The notes below the pieces were generated by a model. It ran no database searches. It saw nothing but the letters and a program-made list of their open reading frames with translations, and was not told the DNA's origin. Below are positions 1 to 8,503 of a DNA stretch of 64,000 bases, in pieces. The stretch comes from CAYQVO01 sp964421085 (GTDB lineage Bacteria > Bdellovibrionota_C > UBA2361 > CAYQVO01). The position numbers and the translations under genes were made by a program. Position 1 is the stretch's first letter, and each line of letters opens with the position of its first letter. Where the stretch lies: the NCBI GenBank assembly GCA_964421085.1, contig CAYQVO010000014.1, forward strand, positions 1 to 64,000, read 5' to 3'.

Positions 1-1690
1 CCGGCGGAGTTTCCCCAAGACGTGCGAGGAAGTTCATCGCAGGAGCTCTTGACGGCGTCGCTTCATATATCCGGCCGCCGAACAGCTTTGCGACTTTATC
101 GAATCCGCACGGCTGGCCTGTCATTCCTTTGTCGAAAACAAAGGTAATAGGGAGGCGTTCTGCAACCCGCCCTGAAGCAAGGCGTGAAAAGTGGCCGCGG
201 TTCAAATTGATGAGCAGGTAGCAGAGAAGATAACTTTTTCCCGCGCCCGACACGCCGCTTATGAGCACGTTCGGGGCGACGTTCGAATCATAGAGATCGA
301 ATCCTACAAGCTCCCGGTTCCAGAGGCTTGGGAGAACGAAAAGCGAGCCGGAGCTTCCCTTCCAGTTCCCCCACAGCGGAACAAGCCTTACTCCGCGGGA
401 CGATCTCATGAAGCTTGTCCAGCCCGGGCCGTCGGTCGCCGGATCGTAGCATCCCGGCAGAGAGTTCATCATGGCTCCAAGATCCGAGATCTCATGCGCC
501 ATCCCTCTTGATCCATGAAGCTGGGGAAGTGTCGCGAGAGCTTCAGACGAGGCGCGCTGCGCTTCGTCTTCATTCTGACAGATGAACGTCTGGTGAAGTC
601 CGATGCGGACTATCTGCGATTTGTTGCTGTAAAGATCCTGCCGCGCAGCCCTGATTGCTGATATCTGATGCTGAATTTTCTGATTGCTGCGGCCCCGGTT
701 CGTGAACTCGCGGAAACCAAGCGAAGTGTCGAGCGCGTCGAGCTTCTTCATCTGGCGCTGCTGATCGTCCTTCGAATAAGTGACAGTCAGTATATTTTCA
801 TAAGGCGTGGACTGAAGAGGCGCCACCATCAGAGGAAGACATACCTTGGGAGGCTTCGCCATTGAAACCGTGCGGAAGACTCGCCCGTCTTTCTTTATGA
901 ATCCGTTTTTCGGGTGCTCAATTGGAGTCTCAGAGATTTGATTGGTGAGGTAATCGGCTTCGTCGTACTCGGGAATAGGAATTGAGGCGCTTCTTCCCCT
1001 CCGGAATTTCCCGGATTTAACGCTTCTGCGGTTGAGAAGCGGGTAGAGAAGATTTATGAGACCCTGGCCGTCGATTCTTGCCGGCATAAATCCGAGGTCC
1101 GCAAATTTTGCGGCCTTTCCTTCAACTATTCCCCGGAACTTGTTGACATACTCCATGTATTCCTCGCGCCTTTGCGCAGCTGTGACCTGAATCTGTCCCT
1201 GAAGAAGAATCTTGATGCTGCGGATAATCTCCTGGACAAAGCCGTTCGGCTTCCAGGGCGGATCGTACCGCAAGGCGGCAATAAGGCGCATCCGGCGGGG
1301 ACGTTGATAAAGGTTTCCTGTTGACGCCGCGTGCTTCAGCATGCGGATCCATCGTCGCGCCATCCATCCAGCCGGCCCCGAAGACGGGTAGGAGTTGAGA
1401 GCATCACGAAGCAGGGGATCGACATCGTAAGTGGTTATCCAGGAGAACTGCACGCTGATCTCAGGATCGAGAGAATCGAGCATCTCCTGGAGCTGTTCCG
1501 TGACCTGGAAAGCTTCGCTGTCTGAAACTTTGGTCAGCCAGAGCGGCTGCAGTTCATAGAGTACCCATAACGATGCGTCACTGTGAATAAAAACTCCCTC
1601 TTCCTTGTCGTATTTCGCGAAAGGAAGGAGTTCATTAAAGAGTGATTCATCCTGAAACAGCCGCTCTTTAGTTATTCGACTGATACTCAT
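1..1690 (-). CDS. traC: F-type T4SS ATPase TraC (VirB4 family), 3' end cut by window edge
   Basis: The frame is open from an ATG at 1690 to the left edge, about 563 codons with no stop, so the C-terminal part lies outside. The N-terminus has the TraC pattern: a short leader, then ELLPFAKYDKEEGVF and a YELQPLW segment typical of the TraC/VirB4 N-terminal domain. A Walker A motif GVSGAGKS sits near residues 479-486 (about positions 235-258), where F-plasmid TraC also has it. Family role: cytoplasmic AAA+ ATPase that powers pilus assembly and substrate transfer at the inner membrane. The start overlaps the end of the upstream lipoprotein gene by 23 bases, which suggests translational coupling at the end of a tra operon. 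Walker B and the rest of the RecA-like domain cannot be checked here. Confidence 0.85.
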   Translation of the reverse strand, partial: MSISRITKERLFQDESLFNELLPFAKYDKEEGVFIHSDASLWVLYELQPLWLTKVSDSEAFQVTEQLQEMLDSLDPEISVQFSWITTYDVDPLLRDALNSYPSSGPAGWMARRWIRMLKHAASTGNLYQRPRRMRLIAALRYDPPWKPNGFVQEIIRSIKILLQGQIQVTAAQRREEYMEYVNKFRGIVEGKAAKFADLGFMPARIDGQGLINLLYPLLNRRSVKSGKFRRGRSASIPIPEYDEADYLTNQISETPIEHPKNGFIKKDGRVFRTVSMAKPPKVCLPLMVAPLQSTPYENILTVTYSKDDQQRQMKKLDALDTSLGFREFTNRGRSNQKIQHQISAIRAARQDLYSNKSQIVRIGLHQTFICQNEDEAQRASSEALATLPQLHGSRGMAHEISDLGAMMNSLPGCYDPATDGPGWTSFMRSSRGVRLVPLWGNWKGSSGSLFVLPSLWNRELVGFDLYDSNVAPNVLISGVSGAGKSYLLCYLLINLNRGHFSRLASGRVAERLPITFVFDKGMTGQPCGFDKVAKLFGGRIYEATPSRAPAMNFLARLGETPP

Positions 1691-2165
1691 TTTCGCCCTC
1701 TTCCAACCTTGGTACAACCGCATCCTTGACACTAAACCGTATCTGCCGCTGCTCGTTATCTACGACCACGTCGGAGTTCGTCTGCCCGGCCATCTGACTG
1801 GCCAGAACGTCCAGCGAACCGGACATGCTGCACGAGTAAGGGACTGAAGCGATCGCCGGATCAACAAACGCCTGGTATCCGATGCTGCCTGCGAGCGCTC
1901 CTGCGGCTCTTTCCAGGGTGCTGTTCGCTATCTCGAGCTGAATGCGCGGACGCAGTGTATCGGCACTTGCCGACGGCGAGGACTCGCCCGGCAGTGGACT
2001 GGGAGGTCTCACATAAGTAAGGCGGTTGTAGACCGGCTCCGGGGGGAGCTGCCGCACGGAATGAAAGAAATATCTCCGGTCAGCACCGTACGGGTCGTAC
2101 GGTTTGATGTCGGAGCACGCGGAGAGCCATGTCGTAACTAGAATCGATGCAAGGATAATACGCAT
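1668..2165 (-). CDS. Lipoprotein with STN/N0-like domain (DotD-like), within T4SS operon
   Basis: A 165-residue lipoprotein. I start it at ATG 2165 because the signal peptide then reads MRIILASILVTTWLSAC, with lipobox LSAC and acylated Cys17. The C-terminal half (about residues 85-155) reads like the short STN/N0 fold of secretins: LERAAGALAGSIGYQAFVDP, then a SLDVLASQMAGQTNSDVVV segment. DotD of the Legionella Dot/Icm system is a lipoprotein of this size with this fold. The gene lies between traV and traC, a slot with no such gene in the F plasmid, and begins 10 bases after the traV stop. It probably belongs to the outer-membrane core complex. The DotD link rests on fold pattern and context only. 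Confidence 0.6.
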   Translation of the reverse strand: MRIILASILVTTWLSACSDIKPYDPYGADRRYFFHSVRQLPPEPVYNRLTYVRPPSPLPGESSPSASADTLRPRIQLEIANSTLERAAGALAGSIGYQAFVDPAIASVPYSCSMSGSLDVLASQMAGQTNSDVVVDNEQRQIRFSVKDAVVPRLEEGENEYQSNN

Positions 2166-2175
2166 ACCTGGTGTC

Positions 2176-2625
2176 CTATTGCTCAGTGTCCTTATCGTAG
2201 GAGAAGGGGATTGAGGAATCCGCAACTCCGGGATGCTTCCTGTGAAGCTGCCCTTCAAGTTCGAACGCATCCTGGACATTCCAGTCGTCGTCCTTCACTT
2301 TCAGGTAATAATAATGAGAAGGCACGAGATCGCCGAACTTGTTCAAATGATCGGGGACCCACATAAGCCGGACAACAGCGGGCTTCATCACCGGATTATA
2401 AGGCTGAGGAAGAGTTGTCCGCTGATAGCTCGCCATCGATTCGAGCGCGACACGCGCCTTTTCCGCGTTTCCTGAATCCTGCGCAAGTGCCTTGTCGTTC
2501 TTTTCGCCTAGAAGAGCTTCAGGAGGCGGTGTCTCCTGGAACGGATTGAGAACTTTCGACATTGTGTTGCAGGAGCAGAGACTCAGAATGAGCACAACCC
2601 CGGCAATATTAAGCAAATTCTTCAT
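2176..2625 (-). CDS. traV: TraV-like outer-membrane lipoprotein of the T4SS
   Basis: 149 residues starting at ATG 2625, chosen because AAGGAG lies 7 bases upstream. An in-frame ATG at 2631 is too close to that site. The signal peptide MKNLLNIAGVVLILSLCSC is of lipoprotein type, with Cys19 the likely acylated residue. The middle holds PAVVRLMWVPDHLNKFGDLV, matching the conserved TraV pattern of a short strand, W-[VI]-x-P and an acidic/Gly turn, followed by a strand and a Trp. TraV anchors the TraB-TraK core complex in the outer membrane. The gene sits between traB and traC as in the F plasmid. It is diverged, and the call depends as much on gene order as on sequence. Confidence 0.65.
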   Translation of the reverse strand: MKNLLNIAGVVLILSLCSCNTMSKVLNPFQETPPPEALLGEKNDKALAQDSGNAEKARVALESMASYQRTTLPQPYNPVMKPAVVRLMWVPDHLNKFGDLVPSHYYYLKVKDDDWNVQDAFELEGQLHRKHPGVADSSIPFSYDKDTEQ

Positions 2626-2694
2626 AGCCATTCTCCTTATCAGCCGCGGCCCTTCTGCCCTTCCCGGCGCAGACAGTCGCGGCATTCCGTAGAT

Positions 2695-3837
2695 TTATTC
2701 CAATGATTCATCAGAGCCATTCATAAGCGATTCGTAAAGTCCGCGAATGGAAACCGACTTGGCAAAAATTGCCGTGGCATCGCGCCCCGACAGCACCTGA
2801 ACGACAGGGACCATCGTGCGGACGCGTTCCTTGATAATTTCGCTCCATTCATTTGCGCCTTCACGTATGCTGCGTCCGATAGCGTATTCCCACGGGTTTC
2901 CGGTGACATTCCACGAGTTGAGGCCGAGCATCCCGCCGTCCTCCATCGTGATGTTGCGCGCTTCCAGTCCTGCTCCGAATCCCTGCACACCCCCGGCGAG
3001 CATGGCGCCTCCAATCGCTTTTCCAAGCGGATCGAGGAGCACTCCGGCAAGACCCCGTATCCCGTCTTCCCCGACGACCCNNNNNNNNNNAATGTTGAGA
3101 CTTGTGAGACGGAACAGTGCCCTCGCATCAGTAATGGACCCCTGAGCCGCCGCAATAAGCCTTGCTTCTCCCAGCGGGAGCGCAGAGCCATCAGGGCCGA
3201 AGACATCGCTGGTGAGCTTCAGGACTACAGGGTATGGGGTTCCATCGGTGGGCGCGTTCACACCCGCGAGAAGCTTGACTCGCACCGAATCTCCCGCGCC
3301 TATCAGCGCCTCACGGCTTGGGCCGGCTTTGACTGGAGGAGCCACGTCCTGCTGATCCATCCCGATACTCTCCATTTCGGCAAACTGGTTCATCTCGCCT
3401 CCGGTGCTGCCCAGTTCCGGAACATCAATCGCGGACGGTGGAGGAGGAAGGGATGCGTCTCCGGTTGCGGCAGCATTTGAGGCCAGGGGATTCTGCGGAG
3501 TCATTTTCTCCATCAGCTTCTGGAATATCTGGGCAACGCGCTCAGCGTTCTGATCAATCTTCTGGTTCGTCTGCGCAATCTTGTCCTCGAGTCCGCCGAT
3601 GCGGGCCCGCTGCTGATCGAGTTCGGGAGTAAGTCTCTGCACGAGATCGATGTAATTCTCCTGATCCTGGAGCGCAGGTCTTTTCTGCTCTCTGGGCGCT
3701 GTCTGTCTGGGACCGCGTCTCGGACCGCCCGATGGCAGAATGAAGAGCAGTGCGATCGCCGCCAGAACAGCGATAACAGCAACTTTCATCTTCTTCTCTT
3801 CCCGCACTCGAAGCGCGAAATCTTTGAGCACCTGCAT
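2695..3837 (-). CDS. traB: TraB (VirB10-family) T4SS scaffold protein, containing an assembly gap
   Basis: 380 codons, counting four that contain N. The ATG at 3837 is preceded by AAGGAGG. One N-terminal membrane segment lies at about residues 18-35 (VAVIAVLAAIALLFILP). After it come a Gln-rich coiled-coil stretch (about 60-110), a Pro-rich linker, and the C-terminal VirB10-like barrel domain with LPLGEARLIAAAQGSITDAR and VVGEDGIRGLAG. VirB10/TraB proteins span both membranes and connect the ATPases to the outer-membrane channel. The ten N fall in the barrel between LTSLNI and VVGEDG, and both sides stay in the same frame. The Ns probably hide only a few residues, though the true gap length is unknown. 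Confidence 0.9.
   Translation of the reverse strand: MQVLKDFALRVREEKKMKVAVIAVLAAIALLFILPSGGPRRGPRQTAPREQKRPALQDQENYIDLVQRLTPELDQQRARIGGLEDKIAQTNQKIDQNAERVAQIFQKLMEKMTPQNPLASNAAATGDASLPPPPSAIDVPELGSTGGEMNQFAEMESIGMDQQDVAPPVKAGPSREALIGAGDSVRVKLLAGVNAPTDGTPYPVVLKLTSDVFGPDGSALPLGEARLIAAAQGSITDARALFRLTSLNIXXXXVVGEDGIRGLAGVLLDPLGKAIGGAMLAGGVQGFGAGLEARNITMEDGGMLGLNSWNVTGNPWEYAIGRSIREGANEWSEIIKERVRTMVPVVQVLSGRDATAIFAKSVSIRGLYESLMNGSDESLE
3081..3090. other. Assembly gap (10 N) inside traB
   Basis: Ten consecutive N. The flanking coding sequence reads on in a single traB frame, so the length estimate is compatible with frame. Gap-fill lengths of this size are often arbitrary. The bases missing encode part of the VirB10-type barrel domain. 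Confidence 0.99.
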
Positions 3838-3852
3838 ACTTCCTCCTTCAGC

Positions 3853-4668
3853 CTACTGCTTTGCCCGGGTGACTATGTACAACTTGGTCTTGTCCTGACC
3901 TGCGACCTTCTGTTCGACTGTCGCAGGCTTCGGTGCCAGTTCCCAGTTCCTTGCCGAGACGGCCCGGGTGCCGTCAAGCCGGAAGGATGCGGGATTCAGT
4001 TTCTGAGTCTGATCAAGCCGGTTTTCGACATCGAGGATATATCCCCAGAGGTTCGGCCCGATGAAAATCCTGTCGATTGTCGCAAGCAAAGTGCCGTCAT
4101 CAAGGACTGTCTGTCCCTGATATCGATCGCTTGCGCGATATCCGGATATTGAAGATTTCCCGAACTCGCCGACCAGAACCATTTCACGCATAAGTCCGCT
4201 CACGACACTTGGCGGAGCATAGGGGAAGTTTCTGTCTCTGTATGCGGCTTCGTCTTCTTCTCTGGACGGGGCGTTGACGGGCCTGTTGTCCTCGATTCGG
4301 ATTATGTCGTCGCGGGACTTTCTGGACGCTGCTTTACGTATGCGGACAGAATAGGAACGCCCGTCCTCGAGACGCACGATGACCACTTCACCCGCCTCGG
4401 GAAGGTTCTCCTGCGAAAATACGACAAGATCCGTATCCTTTTTGTCGATTGTCACTGACGAACTCTTCTTTTTGAATCCGCCTGAAATCCTTCCTGGGAA
4501 CTGCAGTTGAGTTGGCTCGCCCGGATTGACATACACTTCCAGTTCCTGATCGTTGTATTCGACGTCGCGTGCTGAAGCCGGATCCGGCGTGAGTGCAATC
4601 ACCGGGAGCATCATAAGGGACAGGGCGACCAGTGCTGTTTTTCCTTTCAATATCATCCTCATCATCAT
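3853..4668 (-). CDS. traK: TraK-like secretin-type periplasmic protein of the T4SS
   Basis: About 271 residues from ATG 4668. A TTG at 4683, overlapping the traE stop, is an alternative that adds five residues. The N-terminal signal peptide runs MILKGKTALVALSLMMLPVI and ends near PASA. The mature part starts with a beta-rich segment (EYNDQELEVYVNPGEPTQLQ) with the TraK/VirB9 pattern of a strand followed by a G-x-P turn. A stretch rich in basic residues and then the C-terminal half follow. TraK is the VirB9 counterpart that forms the outer-membrane ring with TraV and TraB. It lies between traE and traB as in F, and it ends 15 bases before traB starts. Confidence 0.8.
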   Translation of the reverse strand: MMMRMILKGKTALVALSLMMLPVIALTPDPASARDVEYNDQELEVYVNPGEPTQLQFPGRISGGFKKKSSSVTIDKKDTDLVVFSQENLPEAGEVVIVRLEDGRSYSVRIRKAASRKSRDDIIRIEDNRPVNAPSREEDEAAYRDRNFPYAPPSVVSGLMREMVLVGEFGKSSISGYRASDRYQGQTVLDDGTLLATIDRIFIGPNLWGYILDVENRLDQTQKLNPASFRLDGTRAVSARNWELAPKPATVEQKVAGQDKTKLYIVTRAKQ

Positions 4669-4679
4669 CCTCTTAACCT

Positions 4680-5324
4680 TCAATCTTTTCTCGTATCAAA
4701 GACTGCGTTGGAGATCACAATGCCGTAAGGGTTCAGCGAGTTCCGCGGAATAGTCGTCATTGTAATCTCGTACGAAGCCGTTGTCGGCGGCGAATCTCTG
4801 CCGCCTATAATCTTTATACGGTCCCCGCCAAAGTTGACGATTACGTTCTTTCCCTCCCGGCGAACGGTCGTCTTTGTCGGGTCTGCGAAGAAAATCTGCG
4901 TGCGTCCGGTCGTTTCAATGGCCTTGAGTTCGTCAATCAGGACAGCGGTGGTGAAATAGCTCAGGATCGGCTCGGTGAGCATCTCTCCGGCCTTCTCGAA
5001 CTGCCGGCGCGCCACTCTAGGCTGATACGTCGAAATCAGGTTCACGAAATTGGTGGCGACGTCGATGAACTCGTTGTCACGCAGATCACTTACGGCATAC
5101 GTGCCGGGAAGAGGCTTTGCCGGGACATTCAGAGTAATCGAGCGGCTCGACCACATTATCAGGGCAAAGATGAGAGCGACTGCAGTAGCAGGGATCTGAA
5201 GAAGGGCGATGGCCCTCCATAACGAAGCCTGATCTTTGTACGCTTCCCACAGACGTATGGTATCCGTTTCTCCCCTGACACCGGGAACGGAACTGTCCTT
5301 CAATAAGTCCGCAACCTTTGGCAT
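4680..5324 (-). CDS. traE: TraE-like inner-membrane/periplasmic protein of the T4SS
   Basis: 214 residues from ATG 5324, preceded by AGGAAG. One membrane segment lies at about residues 38-59 (ALLQIPATAVALIFALIMW), and the rest is periplasmic. The C-terminal half fits TraE/VirB8: a YTTAV-like helix region (SYFTTAVLIDELKAIETTGR), then alternating strands ending in ASYEITM. VirB8-type proteins nucleate assembly at the inner membrane. The stop overlaps the region of the traK start, so the two are probably translationally coupled. Family length in F is 188 residues, so this is slightly long. Confidence 0.8.
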   Translation of the reverse strand: MPKVADLLKDSSVPGVRGETDTIRLWEAYKDQASLWRAIALLQIPATAVALIFALIMWSSRSITLNVPAKPLPGTYAVSDLRDNEFIDVATNFVNLISTYQPRVARRQFEKAGEMLTEPILSYFTTAVLIDELKAIETTGRTQIFFADPTKTTVRREGKNVIVNFGGDRIKIIGGRDSPPTTASYEITMTTIPRNSLNPYGIVISNAVFDTRKD

Positions 5325-5348
5325 TATAAATCTTCCTGTCTCATCCTG

Positions 5349-5759
5349 TTACTGCAGGTCAGAGTTCCCCCCGGACCCTTCTTCAGCCACAACAATCACT
5401 TCTTCGAGCTTAAGCTTCGAAAACCAGCAGTCCTCTTTGAGCTTCCTTACCGGCGCTCCGCTCCAGTACGGCTGAAGCGATGCGGGTCGTGGAATCCCCG
5501 GAGGTGCGAATCCAAGCGAATCCATCACGAAGTTCCGGATCCCTCTTTCTTCATCCACGAACTGCCGCCTCAGTATTGCGAGCCCGAAAGTTGTGGAAAG
5601 CCAGACAGTGAGAAGAATCGGCATCGACCTTCCGGCATTGATCTGCAGCAGTTCAGTAATGATGATCATGCCGGCAAGACCTGCCATCCACTCATTTACC
5701 TTTGCTCCGGCGAAAGTCCAGCTTTCGTTGAGGCAGGGTATTTCTTCTCCGTTATCCAT
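5349..5759 (-). CDS. traL: TraL-like inner-membrane protein of the T4SS (VirB3 counterpart)
   Basis: 136 residues from ATG 5759. Two adjacent hydrophobic segments (about 26-45 and 47-63) are followed by the TraL signature: RRQFVDEERGIRNFVMDSLG, then PPGIPRP and SLQPYW near the end of the conserved part. An acidic tail of about 35 residues has no match in F TraL (91 residues). TraL probably docks the TraC ATPase at the inner membrane. It precedes traE, as in F-type operons. The ribosome-binding site is weak. Confidence 0.75.
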   Translation of the reverse strand: MDNGEEIPCLNESWTFAGAKVNEWMAGLAGMIIITELLQINAGRSMPILLTVWLSTTFGLAILRRQFVDEERGIRNFVMDSLGFAPPGIPRPASLQPYWSGAPVRKLKEDCWFSKLKLEEVIVVAEEGSGGNSDLQ

Positions 5760-5809
5760 ACACCGGATCCTTACAGGTGAATCTGCTTCACTCTATCTAT
5801 CGGCACACT

Positions 5810-6232
5810 TCACGGCTTTGATTCAGTCAAAAGTCGCGAATCACCCTCGTATTTTACACCGCCTTTAGGCTCCGCAGGCTGGGGAGAAAGTACCCTTTCC
5901 AGCTCGGAAGCCTGAGATATCACTACCTTACGCCATTCTGTCGAATTTATAAGGAGATCCGGGTTTCCAATCTTCGCTCCGGCGTCAAATTCATGGACTG
6001 CCGCGATCAACAGGCTCCGTGCTCTGGCGAAATGCCCGATAGCTGCCGCCAGCCTCCGTCCCTCCAGCTGATCCATAGACACGCCTTTTTTTATCGATTC
6101 AGGGGGCGACTTTGTCTTCACGGCAGTTTTGCCGGAAGAAGCAGCCGGTGCGCTCTTTTCGTGCGTCTCGGCGAGCGCAAATGATGAAAAAAGCAGGAGC
6201 GACAGGGTCAGCGTTGCAAGGCGCTTGAACAT
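5810..6232 (-). CDS. Small secreted protein at head of T4SS operon
   Basis: 140 residues from ATG 6232, with GGGAGGAA just upstream. The signal peptide is MFKRLATLTLSLLLFSSFAL, with cleavage likely after ALA. The mature protein starts with a Lys/Ser/Ala/Pro-rich stretch and continues with a helical segment (GRRLAAAIGHFARARSLLIA). I recognise no family. Its place at the head of the tra operon, before traL, is where F-type systems carry the pilin gene traA. However, it lacks the second long hydrophobic segment expected of a pilin. It could be a periplasmic accessory subunit. Confidence 0.7.
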   Translation of the reverse strand: MFKRLATLTLSLLLFSSFALAETHEKSAPAASSGKTAVKTKSPPESIKKGVSMDQLEGRRLAAAIGHFARARSLLIAAVHEFDAGAKIGNPDLLINSTEWRKVVISQASELERVLSPQPAEPKGGVKYEGDSRLLTESKP

Positions 6233-6384
6233 AAATTCCTCCCAAATTTGTAAAGTCACATAATGCTGTATGCAGCTCTTCAGTTAAGCGGCGTTATCAA
6301 AGTTAAAAATATATGGCAGATGCCGTAGATATTTAGATGGGGAGAGGGTGGTAGAGACTCAGGAAAGTAGGCATATCGCCGCGA

Positions 6385-6420
6385 TTGACTCCGCGACAAT
6401 AATCCTAAACTGTGTTATCT
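6385..6420 (+). promoter_or_regulatory. Possible promoter in the divergent T4SS intergenic region
   Basis: The 219-base gap 6233-6451 separates the two divergent T4SS units and must hold promoters for both. On the plus strand TTGACT at 6385-6390 is a good -35 match. The best -10-like hexamer, TAAACT at 6406-6411, gives a short 15-base spacer, so the pairing is weak. The minus-strand promoter is not evident, and nothing else in the gap stands out. Confidence 0.25.
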
Positions 6421-6451
6421 AAACAGGCTGATTCAACCAGGCATAAGCATT

Positions 6452-8482
6452 ATGGTTTTGGATTCAGGTTCCCTCAACAGAACCAAAGATCAGGAAGTTT
6501 CCGAACTCCGGCGGCAGCGGAGGCGCCGTACCAGTGCAAGACTCTTCGCAGCTGCCTGCATCCTTATTCTTATCTTGCTGTCGTTCCATGCTTCGCTTCG
6601 CGGCGGCAAAGGCCGTAACGGTGGCGAACAAACCGATTTCTGGGCCGGGAGAGAAGAAGAGCTTTTGGACCAGTCGGCAATTCAAAGAGACTGGCTTTCC
6701 AGTCATGAGAGCGCGATCGAGTTTGGAGTGTACACGTCACTCGAAAACTTCGTTCTTTCATTCTGGGAAGACCAGGGGCCGGCAATCGAAGGTGACACCG
6801 AAGAGGAACCAAAAGGATTTCTGCCGGAGCTTCGCTTTCAATTTGTGAAGATCAGTCTTCGCATGGCCTTTTTTCTTGTCGCTTCTTTCCGCGTATGGCT
6901 TCTTGCGGCAATCATCGGAGTAATCGTAGGCATGAGGCAGCTCAAACCTCATGAGGGAAAGGATGTACTTGGATGTACGGGAAACGGCCGCCTGTTTTAC
7001 TCAGGTGTAAGGGCATCTCTGAAACAGGAGAAAGGCACAGGGGAACCGGTCGACTACGTAACCGGACTTGCATGTCCGCAACGCTGCAGCAGCAGGCAGC
7101 TTTCGGAATCCAGGCTCGGAAAACTGCTCGCCCGCCTTGATGTTCTCAATGAAACAAATTCGCTTCTTGCGTCGATAATTGCTGCTCACGGAAAAGCGCC
7201 GGCTTTTGTGACAGCACCAGGCGAAGAAGAAGTGCTGGAGCAGTTCGTTGAAAAAATCAGCCTCGAAGAAAATGCCTGCTGTATTATCGAAAGTGTCCTG
7301 AGTCTTCATGCCGAATTCCGTTCAGGAGTACCGGCACAGTCTGCATACCGCCTGCCCTCAAAAAGGGGGGAGAGAGTTCCTCCGATGAATCTTTCGGAGT
7401 ACCAGAATTTCCTCATTGAAAATCTCCGCCGGGTGCTCAGGCCGTCGATGAAGAACGCAGTCTCCATGATGGCGCCCGCGGAGCTTGCTGCGCTGGTTCT
7501 TTCTTTTGAGGCAGGAAAGGTGCTGGTGCACAAGGTGGATAACGGAGGGTGGGTCAAGGCCTCCGGGTTCCCTCATCTTTCGGCGCGCGCAGTCCTTCAT
7601 TCATGTCCTTCATTCACAGGGGATTTCAGCGGGGCAGGAAGGATGCAGATACGGCGGGCCCTGATCTATGCTTCCAGATACAGCCCGTTTGGTCTTGTGC
7701 GCTTTCCGGTTGATCTTGATGAGACTTCGCGCGCGTGCCGGCAGTGGACGGAACTCATGCTTTCTTCTCCTCACGAACTGGAGGTCGAAGCGGATGAAGT
7801 AGAGCTGTTTGGAATAGTGTCCGAGGGAAACCGCCGCTTTTCCGAAGTGCTTTTCGGGGAACTCGTTTCACACGGTCATTGTCCGGGCGGTGATGTTTTT
7901 ACATCCGGAACAAATCTCATACTGATGCCTCTTTCAAAAGTCCTCGATCTTCTTCACAGGGCTGTCGACGAAAACACGGTGAAGCGTCTCGAAGAACTGG
8001 TGTCGCTTGTCAGCCGGAAGCAGATCCTCCAGGAGATCTCGAGCGAGCGGAGATCGGACGACGAGTCGGCGGCTGCTCCGAACCGCATACTGAAGCCGGT
8101 GACATTCCCTGAAATGAAGCAGCTGTCTTCGCTGCACGGTCTTCCTCTTGATATGATCAAGGAGTGGTCGTCGCTCCGCGTAATCCTGAGTTCATTCGCC
8201 TGGCTTGCAAGGCGGATAGGGAATTCATCCGTGCCTGAAAGCGCGCTTGTATTTGTCGTGCTCAGAACTCAGGATGGAGAGGGAGAGACCGTGACTGGAA
8301 GGCCCGCAATGGTTGCGCTCCGTGGAAGCCGCTTGAGAGAACGATTCGGCCATTCCTGGCAGTCGTGTTTCAGATTTGCGGACGCAGTAGCGATGGCGGA
8401 AACAAGAGAAGATTATGAGAGACTCCTGGCTCTGAAGGAGCGGGCGTTTCTCGATGAAGGGGAAAACGCCGCGGAAGCATGA
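6452..8482 (+). CDS. Large inner-membrane protein linked to the T4SS coupling ATPase
   Basis: 676 residues from ATG 6452, without a clear ribosome-binding site. Hydrophobic segments lie at about residues 29-46 (RLFAAACILILILLSFHASL) and 134-157 (FFLVASFRVWLLAAIIGVIV). A basic segment ends the second span, then RQLKPHEGKDVLGCTGNGRL and a long soluble domain of about 500 residues follow. The layout (two spans around a periplasmic loop, then a large cytoplasmic part) and the position 21 bases before the coupling protein suggest a partner of that ATPase. Possible parallels are DotM/IcmP next to DotL, or the small membrane protein found beside TraD in some integrative elements. I cannot assign it to a family from sequence. 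Confidence 0.75.
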   Translation: MVLDSGSLNRTKDQEVSELRRQRRRRTSARLFAAACILILILLSFHASLRGGKGRNGGEQTDFWAGREEELLDQSAIQRDWLSSHESAIEFGVYTSLENFVLSFWEDQGPAIEGDTEEEPKGFLPELRFQFVKISLRMAFFLVASFRVWLLAAIIGVIVGMRQLKPHEGKDVLGCTGNGRLFYSGVRASLKQEKGTGEPVDYVTGLACPQRCSSRQLSESRLGKLLARLDVLNETNSLLASIIAAHGKAPAFVTAPGEEEVLEQFVEKISLEENACCIIESVLSLHAEFRSGVPAQSAYRLPSKRGERVPPMNLSEYQNFLIENLRRVLRPSMKNAVSMMAPAELAALVLSFEAGKVLVHKVDNGGWVKASGFPHLSARAVLHSCPSFTGDFSGAGRMQIRRALIYASRYSPFGLVRFPVDLDETSRACRQWTELMLSSPHELEVEADEVELFGIVSEGNRRFSEVLFGELVSHGHCPGGDVFTSGTNLILMPLSKVLDLLHRAVDENTVKRLEELVSLVSRKQILQEISSERRSDDESAAAPNRILKPVTFPEMKQLSSLHGLPLDMIKEWSSLRVILSSFAWLARRIGNSSVPESALVFVVLRTQDGEGETVTGRPAMVALRGSRLRERFGHSWQSCFRFADAVAMAETREDYERLLALKERAFLDEGENAAEA

Positions 8483-8503
8483 TGCCCGCAGCAGCGAGAA
8501 ACT

